DNA of 44,898 nucleotides, taken from positions 1 to 44,898 of the forward strand of contig CAZMXS010000036.1 in NCBI GenBank assembly GCA_964570325.1, given 5' to 3'. The position numbers and the translations under genes were made by a program. Under the pieces are notes generated by a model. That model was not told where the DNA came from and did not search any database. It saw only the letters and a program-made list of their open reading frames with translations. Positions 34,574-41,884 of this stretch are shown in pieces (position 1 is the stretch's first letter; each line of letters begins with the position of its first letter). The stretch comes from CAZMXS01 sp964570325. GTDB taxonomy: Bacteria; Verrucomicrobiota; Kiritimatiellia; CAIQIC01; CAZMXS01.

Positions 34574-35197
34574 CTAGAACGGGTTGATCCAATCAATCAG
34601 GCGGGGGAGGATGCCGGGTTGCTGGTTCTTCGCGATTGTGCCCTGGCTGACGTAGCGGATCGAGGCATCCGCGACCGCGGTTGATTTGACGACATTGTCG
34701 CGCGAAATGTCGAGCGGACGGATCGTGCCGGTCAGGATGAACTCGACCGATTCGCCCTGGATTGTCAACATCCGCGAGCCTTCAATCAGCAGGTTGCCGT
34801 TCGGCAGCACCTCCATCACGCGCGCGGAGATCACCGCGGTCAGCGAGTCCTTGTTCTCCATCGAGCCCTTGCCGCTGAAGCCGCGCTTGGTGTCAATGCT
34901 CCAGGCGGGGACGGTCACGTTGGTCCAGGACGCCTGCGAGTTGCCGTCCACCTGCGGGGCGAAGAAGCTGAGTTTGCCGCTGCTGTCATAGCTCTTGTCC
35001 GAGGTCTTGGTCGCGTCCTTGGTGGACGAGGATTCCTCGACAATCTGCACCTGGACGATGTCGCCGATGCGGCGCGCCTTCTTGTCGCCGTACATCTTGG
35101 AGGCCATGGCCCACGGATACTCGTCGAGCGCCGGCGCGCCGGCGGCGAGCGCGAGCAGGCACGAGGTGATCAGCAGCCAGCGCGGGATTGATTTCAT
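34574..35197 (-). CDS. flgH: Flagellar L-ring protein FlgH, no lipobox
   Basis: 207 aa from the ATG at 35197, which overlaps the flgA stop (ATGA). The open frame upstream is a shadow of flgA. FlgH features: RIGDIVQVQIVEESSSTKDA, SFFAPQVDG, FSGKGSMENKDSLTAVISAR, VLPNGNLLIEGSRML and GTIRPLDISRDN. FlgH is normally a lipoprotein; the signal region here, LLITSCLLALAAGAPALDE, lacks a Cys at the cleavage site (its only Cys lies too early). It may be processed as a plain secreted protein. Confidence 0.94.
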   Translation of the reverse strand: MKSIPRWLLITSCLLALAAGAPALDEYPWAMASKMYGDKKARRIGDIVQVQIVEESSSTKDATKTSDKSYDSSGKLSFFAPQVDGNSQASWTNVTVPAWSIDTKRGFSGKGSMENKDSLTAVISARVMEVLPNGNLLIEGSRMLTIQGESVEFILTGTIRPLDISRDNVVKSTAVADASIRYVSQGTIAKNQQPGILPRLIDWINPF

Positions 35198-36204
35198 TGG
35201 GTTTGCTCCGGGTTGAGCCGGGCGGATTCGCCGGCATTGGGGATGTCGAGGACGGCCAGGCGCGGGCCGACCATCCGGACCAGCACACGCCGCTTGGAAA
35301 CTTCGTTCATGCACAGGATTCGTTCGCCGAGACGCCCGGGGCCTAGGGCCCGGGCGCGCAGGGTGACCCGCAACCCGCCGCGCTGGCTCTGCACGTTGAC
35401 CAGTTCGCCGCGTTCCGCGCAGACCGGCTGTTGCAGGTAATAGCGGACCAGCGGCTGGTCCGGTCGGAAAGTGCGGTTGACCTGGAAGCCCGCGACCGGC
35501 TCCGTAGCCGGGATGAACCCGCGCCGGACGCTGTCCTGCGGATACCAGCGGCGGACCACGTCGTCCGCGCCCAGGCAGGCGCCGCGGTCGAGCGGTCGGG
35601 CGGCCACCCAGAACTCCTGCAACGCATTCACGCGGGCCCGGAGCGACAATGCGCGGTCCCGCGCGCCATTGACGAGCAGCGTGGCGTCGAAGATAAAATC
35701 GCCGGGCACGCGCTCGTCCGGCCGGAAGCCGTCCACGAGCAGTTCGACGCGGCCCTCGCGCGGGACCAGCACCGGGCCGGCGCGGGGGTCGAGTTCCACT
35801 TGGACGCGGGTGTCCTGCCAGCGTTCGTCCGCCTGGACGTGCGCCGCGAGCGCCTCGGCGATAAGCCGCGGGTCGTACGGCACCCCTTCGCGCTGGATCG
35901 TCAGGTTCATCTCGCCGCGGAGCGAGATGTCGGCCATGTCCGGGTATTTTTGCAAGGCATAGGCGACCGCCGTCAGCGGGTATGGTTGGGGTTTGCCGGG
36001 GACGGGGGCGGGGAGCACCACGCGCGTTGCCCATTCGGGGGGCAGGCTGTCGGGCGCCGCCGCCAGATCGCGCAGCAGGATATCCGGCCCGGTCACGCTG
36101 ACCTGGCTGCGAATGCCGAGTGCGGTGTTCGCGCGGCCGGCGAGCGGCGCCAGCAGGGCGGCGGCCGCCGCCGTCCGGATCAGCCATTGTATCAAGCGTT
36201 TCAT
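35194..36204 (-). CDS. flgA: Flagellar P-ring assembly chaperone FlgA
   Basis: 336 aa from the ATG at 36204 (signal peptide MKRLIQWLIRTAAAAALLAP). C-terminal SAF-like region with VAARPLDRGACLGADDVV and RGELVNVQSQRGGLRVTLRARAL, as in FlgA; an N-terminal extension of about 150 aa makes it longer than the E. coli protein (about 220 aa), as in several other phyla. It acts in the periplasm to help FlgI polymerise. The stop overlaps the flgH start by 4 bp, and flgG ends 20 bp upstream. Confidence 0.9.
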   Translation of the reverse strand: MKRLIQWLIRTAAAAALLAPLAGRANTALGIRSQVSVTGPDILLRDLAAAPDSLPPEWATRVVLPAPVPGKPQPYPLTAVAYALQKYPDMADISLRGEMNLTIQREGVPYDPRLIAEALAAHVQADERWQDTRVQVELDPRAGPVLVPREGRVELLVDGFRPDERVPGDFIFDATLLVNGARDRALSLRARVNALQEFWVAARPLDRGACLGADDVVRRWYPQDSVRRGFIPATEPVAGFQVNRTFRPDQPLVRYYLQQPVCAERGELVNVQSQRGGLRVTLRARALGPGRLGERILCMNEVSKRRVLVRMVGPRLAVLDIPNAGESARLNPEQTQ

Positions 36205-36223
36205 TATTGACCTCCGCCGCGGC

Positions 36224-37006
36224 TTACCGCCGCAGGCCATTAGCCACTTCCAGCATCTCATCCGCCGCCTTGATAGCCTTCGAGTTGGCCTCGTAGGCGC
36301 GCTGAGTGACAATCATATTGACCATTTCCTCGGCCGGATTGACGTTGGAGTGCTCCAGGTAGCGCTGCGCGAGATAACCGGAGCCGTTTTCGCCGGGGTT
36401 GTTGCCCGCTTGCGCCGGCCCGCTGGCGTCGGTCGGCTGGAACAGGTTGTGGCCGATCGAACGCAGCCCCTCAGGGTTTTGGAACATGACCAGCGTGATC
36501 CGGGTCTTGGGCGTTTGCACGCCATTGACGACGGTGGTCATGTTGCCGTCCGGCGCGATCGTGATCTCCGTTGTGCCCTGGTCAATTGTGTCGAAGCCCT
36601 GGACTTTCAAACCTTCGGCGGTGACGACTTCGCCCGCCGCCGTGGTATGGAATGAACCGTCGCGCGTATAGGCCGAGGTGCCATCGGGCAGGATGATCTC
36701 GAAAAAGCCCTGGCCCTCGATCCCGATGTCCAGCGCCTTGCCCGTCTCGCGCAGGGGGCCCTGGCTGAAATCCTTGGAGATTTCCGAAACCCGCGTGCCA
36801 TAGCCGATCTGGATACCGGTGGGGAGCTCCGTTTCGCCGCTCTTGGCGCCGGGGCTTTTCAACTGCGAGTACAGCAGATCCTGAAAGCGGATCTGGCTGG
36901 CTTTGTAGCCGGCGGTGGAGATGTTGGCGAGATTGTTGGCGATGGTGTCCAGCGAGAGTGACTGGGCGTTCATGCCGGTGACCGAGGACCAGAGTGCTCT
37001 TTCCAT
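36224..37006 (-). CDS. flgG: Flagellar distal rod protein FlgG
   Basis: 260 aa, the usual FlgG length. N-terminal ALWSSVTGMNAQSLSLDTIA then NNLANISTAGYKASQIRFQD, core DIGIEGQGFFEIILPDGT with TRDGSF, and C-terminal SNVNPAEEMVNMIVTQRAYE. It builds the distal rod, continuing from FlgF. Downstream of flgF by 40 bp and upstream of flgA. Confidence 0.96.
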   Translation of the reverse strand: MERALWSSVTGMNAQSLSLDTIANNLANISTAGYKASQIRFQDLLYSQLKSPGAKSGETELPTGIQIGYGTRVSEISKDFSQGPLRETGKALDIGIEGQGFFEIILPDGTSAYTRDGSFHTTAAGEVVTAEGLKVQGFDTIDQGTTEITIAPDGNMTTVVNGVQTPKTRITLVMFQNPEGLRSIGHNLFQPTDASGPAQAGNNPGENGSGYLAQRYLEHSNVNPAEEMVNMIVTQRAYEANSKAIKAADEMLEVANGLRR

Positions 37007-37046
37007 TTCCTATCTCCTTCCCGTTATGGCGTATGGGGCTGCACTG

Positions 37047-37790
37047 CTACATGGCGGTCTGCGTGATCAGGCGCCCCTCGGCTTCGTCCTGCTGGCGGAT
37101 CATCCGCTGGCAGATTTCAAAGGCCCGCATGCAACTGATCATGTCCGTGATTTCGGCAAAGATGGTCGTATTGCTCATTTCCAGCGTTTTATTGAGCATC
37201 TGCGCATCCGGCGGCGGGGGCTCGGCCGGCATGTCGGACGGTGCGCTGTAGAGGGCGGGGCCTTCGCGGATCAATTTCCGGACATCCGGGAAATGGGCCA
37301 TCTTGAGCGCGTCAATCGGCCGGTTGTCGGCGCGCAGGGTGCCGTCGGGATCCACGGTGAGTGTCGCCAGATTCGTCCGCGGCGGCAGGACAATGTCGCC
37401 GCTGTTGCCTTGGACGGCGATGCCGGCCGTGTTGACCAGCCGGTTGTCCGGGTCGAGGCGGAAGACACCATCGCGCGTGTAATAGTCGCGCCCGTCCTTG
37501 GCCAGCACGAAGAAAGCATCGCCGTGAATCGCAAAATCGAGCGACCGGTCGGTGTTCCGCAGCGGACCGGGCGTGAAATCCACCTCGATTGGTTCGTATT
37601 GCAGGCCCGCCTGCCAGTTCATCGGGCCTGCCAAGGCGTCGCGGAAAATCAGGTCAAAGACCTTGTGATCAGCCGTGAGCTTCTTGTAGCCCGGTTGGGT
37701 GGCGTTGGCCAGGTTCTCGCTGATGGCTTCCAGGCGATTGACCTGTCCCACAATCATCCGGAAGGCCGGACTATATGAGCCGGAGTTCAT
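37047..37790 (-). CDS. flgF: Flagellar proximal rod protein FlgF
   Basis: 247 aa from the ATG at 37790 (MNSGSYSPAFRMIVGQVNRL, ISENLANATQPGYKK), a good fit to FlgF N-termini; the longer open frame to 37976 is not protein-like. Middle LDFAIHGDAFFVLAKDGRDY with YTRDGVFRLDPDNRLV; C-terminal LEMSNTTIFAEITDMISCMR. A strong sigma-54 site at 37804-37819 lies so close that the predicted transcript would start only about 3 nt before the ATG (near-leaderless). The alternative Met at 37757 would lose the N-terminal helix start. First gene of the run flgFGAHIJ-N-K. Confidence 0.92.
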   Translation of the reverse strand: MNSGSYSPAFRMIVGQVNRLEAISENLANATQPGYKKLTADHKVFDLIFRDALAGPMNWQAGLQYEPIEVDFTPGPLRNTDRSLDFAIHGDAFFVLAKDGRDYYTRDGVFRLDPDNRLVNTAGIAVQGNSGDIVLPPRTNLATLTVDPDGTLRADNRPIDALKMAHFPDVRKLIREGPALYSAPSDMPAEPPPPDAQMLNKTLEMSNTTIFAEITDMISCMRAFEICQRMIRQQDEAEGRLITQTAM

Positions 37791-37803
37791 GCTCCAAAAT
37801 AAA

Positions 37804-37819
37804 GCAACCGGGATGCCAC
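37804..37819 (-). promoter_or_regulatory. Sigma-54 (-24/-12) promoter before flgF
   Basis: Minus strand reads TGGCATCCCGGTTGCT: TGGCA and TTGCT match the consensus exactly with correct 10-nt spacing. Best sigma-54 site found in the window. Expected transcription start near 37793 against an ATG at 37790. Confidence 0.65.
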
Positions 37820-37996
37820 GGAGGCGAACGATGAAATGAGAACGACGAATACAGCCGGCGCGATTGACAGATCGGAGCGGACCGGGGGGCAGACGTGGGT
37901 GGGGCGGGCGTTCGGGGCGATGGCTTAAATCAACGAGCGCCGAATTGAATTGCGCTCGAAATCCCCGCTTTGGCATTGGGCGGCAGAAATTGCCGC

Positions 37997-38284
37997 CTAG
38001 CCGTTGAGCATGCGTTTCAGGATGGTGGTGACAACCGCCGGGGAAGCTTCAACCGGTTCGTCCAGCGTGGCGCGATAAGCCGCGATCTTGTCGGCTCGAG
38101 GCCGCGTCATTTCGCCCAATTGCCGTGCGCTTTTCGACATCAACTGGCTCAAGCGGGATGTGTCCGCTTGGTCGCCCATCGGACCCGCCTTGCGCGCGGC
38201 CGCTTTGCCCTTGGCGGTGCTGAGCGCGTCGAAGCCGGAAACCCGTTCCGGCGACATATTGTCGGATATTCCATCTATTCTCAC
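37997..38284 (-). CDS. flgM: FlgM-like anti-sigma factor
   Basis: 95 aa from a GTG at 38284 preceded by GGAAGG at 8 bp. C-terminal half: TSRLSQLMSKSARQLGEM, RADKIAAYRATLDEP and VVTTILKRML follow the FlgM pattern of Arg/Lys-x-x-KI, a short Gly/Pro turn and a final Met-Leu helix. N-terminal half is charged and probably disordered, as in FlgM. FlgM holds FliA (sigma-28) until the hook is finished and is then exported. The gene lies just upstream of flgF (206-bp gap holding the flgF promoter). No fliA is in the window. Similarity is short, so this is a probable, not certain, call. Confidence 0.65.
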   Translation of the reverse strand: MRIDGISDNMSPERVSGFDALSTAKGKAAARKAGPMGDQADTSRLSQLMSKSARQLGEMTRPRADKIAAYRATLDEPVEASPAVVTTILKRMLNG

Positions 38285-38361
38285 GACATCGCCTTCCGTT
38301 GCTGCTGCTGCCTTCGCCCTTTACAGTATTCGTCCTTTCCATCCCAGACTTAAGCGCGCCA

Positions 38362-39060
38362 TTACCGTGGCGGCCAGATCCGCATGGCCAGCGCCCGACA
38401 GCACTGGGCATTGACAAACGACGCATACTCGCTGGGCGACCGCAGGATGATCTCCAGGTTCGTTTTGTCGTATTCCCTGGAGCGTCGCGCCTGCAAATAA
38501 TCATCCAGCGCGAGCACCGTCTGCTGTTCAGCAGCATCGAACGTGCCATCGAGTTCAGCGATGACCCGCCCCGATGTAGATTCAATTATCGCCATGTATA
38601 ACTGTAACAACTGGTGTGGGTTAAGGCGATAATCCTTGACGCGGCAACAGATAACGTGGGTGGCGCCCAATAATTGCCCGATTCGGCCGCACTCCTGAAA
38701 ATCGAACTGACCGGCCGTGGGTGCAATATTTTCTTGCTTCAGGTATTCGGCGAGGGACCCGCGGGGCTCGGCGTCAACGACACGCGCCGGTGTATAATAC
38801 TGCAACTGCTTTAACAGCGCGTTTTGGAAATCGGCGCGGTATGGTTGGGGCATATCGTTGACGGCCGGCAGCAGCAGCAGCACGGCGTTGGTGGTGAGCA
38901 GACGGCTTTCGTCCACGTTGTAAACACGCACCAGCCGCACCGGTTCAGCCATGCCGGCCCAGTGGCCGAAGTCGCGACCGCGCTGGACGGCGCAACCGGC
39001 TGGCGCCAGCGCGGCCGCTGCCGCGAGGATCCGACTGACGATGGTGATTGCGGCGCGCAT
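38362..39060 (-). CDS. Outer-membrane-type lipoprotein, function unknown
   Basis: 232 aa. Signal sequence with a lipobox, LAPAGC (Cys23), so a lipid-anchored periplasmic protein. Motifs such as GRIGQLLGATHVICCRVKDY and MAIIESTSGRVIAELDGTF resemble the CsgG/FlgT-like fold that samples a nucleotide-binding-like alpha/beta core. It could be a flagellar outer-membrane accessory (FlgP/FlgT-like), given that flgM and the L/P ring genes follow. No Shine-Dalgarno is obvious at the ATG. cheX ends 21 bp upstream. Confidence 0.7.
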   Translation of the reverse strand: MRAAITIVSRILAAAAALAPAGCAVQRGRDFGHWAGMAEPVRLVRVYNVDESRLLTTNAVLLLLPAVNDMPQPYRADFQNALLKQLQYYTPARVVDAEPRGSLAEYLKQENIAPTAGQFDFQECGRIGQLLGATHVICCRVKDYRLNPHQLLQLYMAIIESTSGRVIAELDGTFDAAEQQTVLALDDYLQARRSREYDKTNLEIILRSPSEYASFVNAQCCRALAMRIWPPR

Positions 39061-39081
39061 GGGTGTTTAAGGCCATTCCGG

Positions 39082-39567
39082 CTAGATGGATAACTCCAGG
39101 TGCAGCACCCCTTTTTCGGTCGTGCAGGGGATAACCAATGTGGCCGCATCCTTGGGCGGCTCCAAGTGATGATCATTGCCGACGACTACTGTTGGCAGGC
39201 CGATTTTGAAATTGATGCCCAGTTCCTGCAGGCGCGATTTGGCGCCGCCGGCGACCATGTTGGCCAGCTCGCCCACCACGTCGTTGAGTTCGGCATCCGC
39301 CACTGCGTCGCTTTCCGACATGCCCATCATCGAGCGGAAGACGACCTTGGCCATCTCCATCGGGAAAATCAGGGACAAGTTACCGCATTGGTCATCGCCG
39401 GTGAGGCTGATAGTGCCGGAGATATAACCTGTGGGCTGCCCCTTGTCCTTGGCCTTCGGTTCGCCCACCGTGAGTGGCAGAAAAACCATGGTCTCAAACG
39501 TGCTTTTTGCGCTTTCCGCAAAGGCAGGGACGAGCTTTTTAACTTTTTCCAGTTTATCTGTGCTCAT
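39082..39567 (-). CDS. cheX: CheX-type CheY-P phosphatase
   Basis: 161 aa from the ATG at 39567 with AGGA upstream. The catalytic CheC/CheX helix is ELNDVVGELANMVAGGAKSR, with the conserved Glu and Asn (ExxN) in VGELANMV. Only one such motif is present, as in CheX (CheC has two). It removes phosphate from CheY to end the signal. The neighbouring upstream genes are the 109-aa protein and cheY, in the same direction. Confidence 0.9.
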   Translation of the reverse strand: MSTDKLEKVKKLVPAFAESAKSTFETMVFLPLTVGEPKAKDKGQPTGYISGTISLTGDDQCGNLSLIFPMEMAKVVFRSMMGMSESDAVADAELNDVVGELANMVAGGAKSRLQELGINFKIGLPTVVVGNDHHLEPPKDAATLVIPCTTEKGVLHLELSI

Positions 39568-39598
39568 ATTGCCATTCCTGTCACTGCTGAATAGAGGA

Positions 39599-39928
39599 TC
39601 AACCGTTTGTTGGACCATATTGAACATCCAGCTCCGCATGCCGCCCGCAAGGACATTTGATGTTCAAGCCGCGGATCTGGTTGCCATTTTTTACAACTTC
39701 GATCTGAATCTGGCTGTCTTCTTCGGTGTTGGCCTTTTTTGGTGGCACCGGCGGGGGCCGGAGGGGCACCGGCGTGGCGTCGAACACCACCCGGGAGGCG
39801 TCCACCACCTTGTCGTAAACCGGCCGGCGAATGTCGCGCGCGATCTCGCGGTGCATGACCACGTTCTCGGACGACACGAAATACTTCTTGCGGTAAACTT
39901 GGTTGGTGTCTGTCTCGACCTTGGGCAT
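39599..39928 (-). CDS. 109-aa conserved-context protein with C-terminal CxC motif
   Basis: ATG at 39928 lies 3 bp after the cheY stop, stop 31 bp before cheX. Soluble, no signal peptide. N-terminal part is charged (KKYFVSSENVVMHREIARDI), then a Pro-rich linker, then a beta-like segment ending KCPCGRHAELDVQY. CPC could be half of a metal site, so it might pair in a dimer. Not recognised. Its place between cheY and cheX suggests a part in the CheY phosphorylation cycle or motor output. Confidence 0.65.
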   Translation of the reverse strand: MPKVETDTNQVYRKKYFVSSENVVMHREIARDIRRPVYDKVVDASRVVFDATPVPLRPPPVPPKKANTEEDSQIQIEVVKNGNQIRGLNIKCPCGRHAELDVQYGPTNG

Positions 39929-39930
39929 GG

Positions 39931-40314
39931 TTAACTCCCAAATATGCCTTTCAATTTTTCGGCCAGGATCTGTTCGGTGAACGGCTTGACGATATAGGAG
40001 TTGACGCCTTGCATCAGGGCTTCAATTACCTCCTGCTTGCCGCCCTCCGTGGTCACCATCATTATGGGCACTTTTTCGTAGTTCGGCAGTTTGCGCAGGG
40101 CCTTGGTCATTTCCAGTCCGTCCATCTCCGGCATATTCCAGTCTGTGATAACAAGGTCGTATTGTTTGGCGGCTGCTTTGGCAAGCCCCTGGACCCCGTT
40201 TTCACCTTCATCCACGTTGCTCAAACCACAACGCGAAAGCGTCAAACGCATGATTCGGCGCATCTTGGAAGAATCATCAACAATCAATATCTGCTTGTCT
40301 TTGAATTCGCCCAT
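39931..40314 (-). CDS. cheY: Chemotaxis response regulator CheY
   Basis: 127 aa. Typical CheY: ILIVDDSSKMRRIMR, Asp58 in VITDWNMPEMDG, the Thr of MMVTTEGGKQ, and Lys110 in YIVKPF. DWNMP and the TTEGGKQ loop are diagnostic of CheY that binds FliM. Accepts phosphate from CheA (14532-16769), and is dephosphorylated by CheX two genes on. Preceded by a candidate sigma-70 promoter at 40374-40402, so it may be expressed independently of the sigma-54 flagellar genes. Confidence 0.95.
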   Translation of the reverse strand: MGEFKDKQILIVDDSSKMRRIMRLTLSRCGLSNVDEGENGVQGLAKAAAKQYDLVITDWNMPEMDGLEMTKALRKLPNYEKVPIMMVTTEGGKQEVIEALMQGVNSYIVKPFTEQILAEKLKGIFGS

Positions 40315-40373
40315 AGCTTCTATGTCTCATCAATGGTTGGCGTATCAATGCCGGCATGGCCGGCCCACGCCGA

Positions 40374-40402
40374 TATATACCCGCGCAATAGCCGCCAAAC
40401 AA
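40374..40402 (-). promoter_or_regulatory. Candidate sigma-70 promoter of the cheY operon
   Basis: Minus strand TTGTTT (40402-40397), exact 17-bp spacer, TATATA (40379-40374), in an A/T-rich gap of 127 bp. A start near 40367 gives a leader of about 53 nt to the cheY ATG at 40314. Confidence 0.45.
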
Positions 40403-40441
40403 GAGTAAATAAGTTATTTGGGTTAAGCAGTATCGGTTCCA

Positions 40442-40846
40442 CTAGGCCCGCGCCACGGGAGGCAGTGGCCCCAGCACGAGCGGCAAGAGTTCGTCCAGAT
40501 TAAACGGCTTTTGTAAATAATATACAGACAATGAGTTGTATATTGAAAGCGTGTCGTCGCCCGCGACGTGTGCGGAAATGACTATGATGCGGGGGGGGTG
40601 GCGACGATCGTTCAGTTCGCGGACCAGGGCATTTCCGTCCACCCCCGGCAATTCGAGGTCGGTGATCACGACATCGAAACGACCGGCTTGGAATTGATCA
40701 AGACCGGAGGGGCCGTCGTGACAGACCGTGACCGCGCAGCCGTGCCGTTCAAGGAAGCGCGCGACCGTTCGCGCCAGAATGGGTTCGTCATCAATGACCA
40801 GCACGGATGGGGCGTGGCCGGATGGTTGCCGGGGTCCGTCATTCAT
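40442..40846 (-). CDS. Single-domain response regulator
   Basis: 134 aa from the ATG at 40846 (MNDGPRQPSGHAPSVLVIDD). Acidic pair Asp19/Asp20, Asp63 in VITDLELPGVDG, Ser in VISAH, and Lys113 in YLQKPF. No output domain. Unlike the CheY nearby it lacks DWNMP and TTEGGKQ, so a phosphorelay intermediate or a regulator of another target is more likely. No clear Shine-Dalgarno. A very weak sigma-54-like site (AGGTTACGCGCTTGCT, 40880-40895) lies upstream. Only 12-residue N-terminal extension precedes the fold. Confidence 0.88.
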   Translation of the reverse strand: MNDGPRQPSGHAPSVLVIDDEPILARTVARFLERHGCAVTVCHDGPSGLDQFQAGRFDVVITDLELPGVDGNALVRELNDRRHPPRIIVISAHVAGDDTLSIYNSLSVYYLQKPFNLDELLPLVLGPLPPVARA

Positions 40847-40983
40847 GCGCGGCAGTCTTGCATGCGCGGCGGGGCGAAGCAAGCGCGTAACCTTTCCCCT
40901 GCCGCTATTTGCAGGTCTCAAACCGGATCCCACCATCCCGTCCGCCAAGATGGACCAGGGATTCGGGATGACCAAAGTCTTTC

Positions 40984-41016
40984 CAAATCTATTTGGGTTG
41001 ACGTTGCGGCAACCCG
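40984..41016. terminator. Tandem hairpins after the fliT-like gene
   Basis: CCAAATCTATTTGG (40984-40997) and GGGTTG-9 nt-CAACCC (40996-41016) abut and overlap. They lie about 50 bp past the fliT-like stop in the 221-bp gap 40847-41067. They may terminate the fliS-fliT transcript; no long U-tract is seen. Confidence 0.45.
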
Positions 41017-41067
41017 GTGGCCGTACGAATCCACCATTCCTGATTGCGGGTCACTGTCTCCCATGGT

Positions 41068-41418
41068 TCAGCCTTTGCGTGAAAGAATACGGCTGTCGGA
41101 ACCATTGCCCGGGCTGTATGCGCGACGGACCGTGCGCCGAGCTTGACGTTCGAGTCTTACGCGGTCGAGTTCCGCCTTGCGCTTGTTCAGCAGTTCGCGC
41201 GCCCGGATGATCCAGGTTTCGTTCTGGGCGGCGCATTCGCGGCCGAATTCGCCAAGGATGCCGGCGTTGGCCGGATTGCCGAAAAACGCCTGCAGCATGT
41301 GTCCGCGTTCGTTGACCAGTTCCTGGAAGCGCGCGATCTTTTCCTCCGCCAGGGCGGTGGTGATCTCGCGGGCCAGTTCCGTCAGTCCGGCGCGGGTGGC
41401 TCTGAAGGCGCAGGCCAC
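41068..41418 (-). CDS. FliT-like flagellar chaperone
   Basis: 116 aa from a GTG at 41418, 3 bp after the fliS stop. All-helical, charged protein with the short-helix pattern of FliT (LAEEKIARFQELVNERGHML, NETWIIRARELLNKRKAELD). FliT is the export chaperone of FliD and often follows fliS. Position and helical layout support the call; identity is low. Rich in Arg at its end, which is unusual for the family. Confidence 0.6.
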   Translation of the reverse strand: MACAFRATRAGLTELAREITTALAEEKIARFQELVNERGHMLQAFFGNPANAGILGEFGRECAAQNETWIIRARELLNKRKAELDRVRLERQARRTVRRAYSPGNGSDSRILSRKG

Positions 41419-41421
41419 GGC

Positions 41422-41850
41422 CTACCCCGCGATTCGGAAGCTGCCGGTCACGGCGGCCGGGGTTTCCTCGCGCGCGCTTTCCTGCTTGGCGATCTCGCGC
41501 CAGGCATCGCGCAGTTCGGTCATCATCTTGCGCACGTCGCTTACGGCCTTGGGCGCCTTGTTGACGTTCGCGTAGCTGAGGTGGTTGACCATGAAGTCGT
41601 AGAGCCGCTGCAGATTTTTGGCGATCTCCCCGCCTTTCTCGAAGTCCAGCGAGACCGCGAGTTCCGTGATGATGTCCTGGGCGTGCAGCAGCGTGTTGTT
41701 TACGGCTTCGATGCGCTCGGGGCCGGCGATGTCGAAGGCGGCCTCGGCCTTTTCCAGCGAGCGGATGCACTCGTCGTAGAGCATCAGGACGAGTTCCATC
41801 GGGCTGGCCGTGGTCACGTTGATTTCCTGATATTTTCTTGCCATTGTCAT
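41422..41850 (-). CDS. fliS: Flagellin export chaperone FliS
   Basis: 142 aa from the ATG at 41850 with GGAGG 8 bp upstream; the longer open frame to 41985 belongs to the MAF gene shadow. Family signature YQEINVTTASPMELVLMLYD, then ECIRSLEKAEAAFD and LYDFMVNHLSYANVNKAP. FliS binds the C-terminal helix of flagellin and keeps it unfolded until export. The flagellin gene, MAF and a FliT-like protein are in the same block. Confidence 0.96.
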   Translation of the reverse strand: MTMARKYQEINVTTASPMELVLMLYDECIRSLEKAEAAFDIAGPERIEAVNNTLLHAQDIITELAVSLDFEKGGEIAKNLQRLYDFMVNHLSYANVNKAPKAVSDVRKMMTELRDAWREIAKQESAREETPAAVTGSFRIAG

Positions 41851-41884
41851 TTTTCTGCCTCCGTGCGTTGCCATCTTGTTTCGT

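Noticed and set aside
35198..36187. N-terminal extension of flgH by about 330 codons
   Set aside because: It overlaps flgA in another frame and is not protein-like; the signal peptide start at 35197 and 4-bp overlap with flgA fit better.
40880..40895. Sigma-54-like site AGGTTACGCGCTTGCT before the response regulator
   Set aside because: Only the -12 half matches well; the -24 half has little beyond GG.
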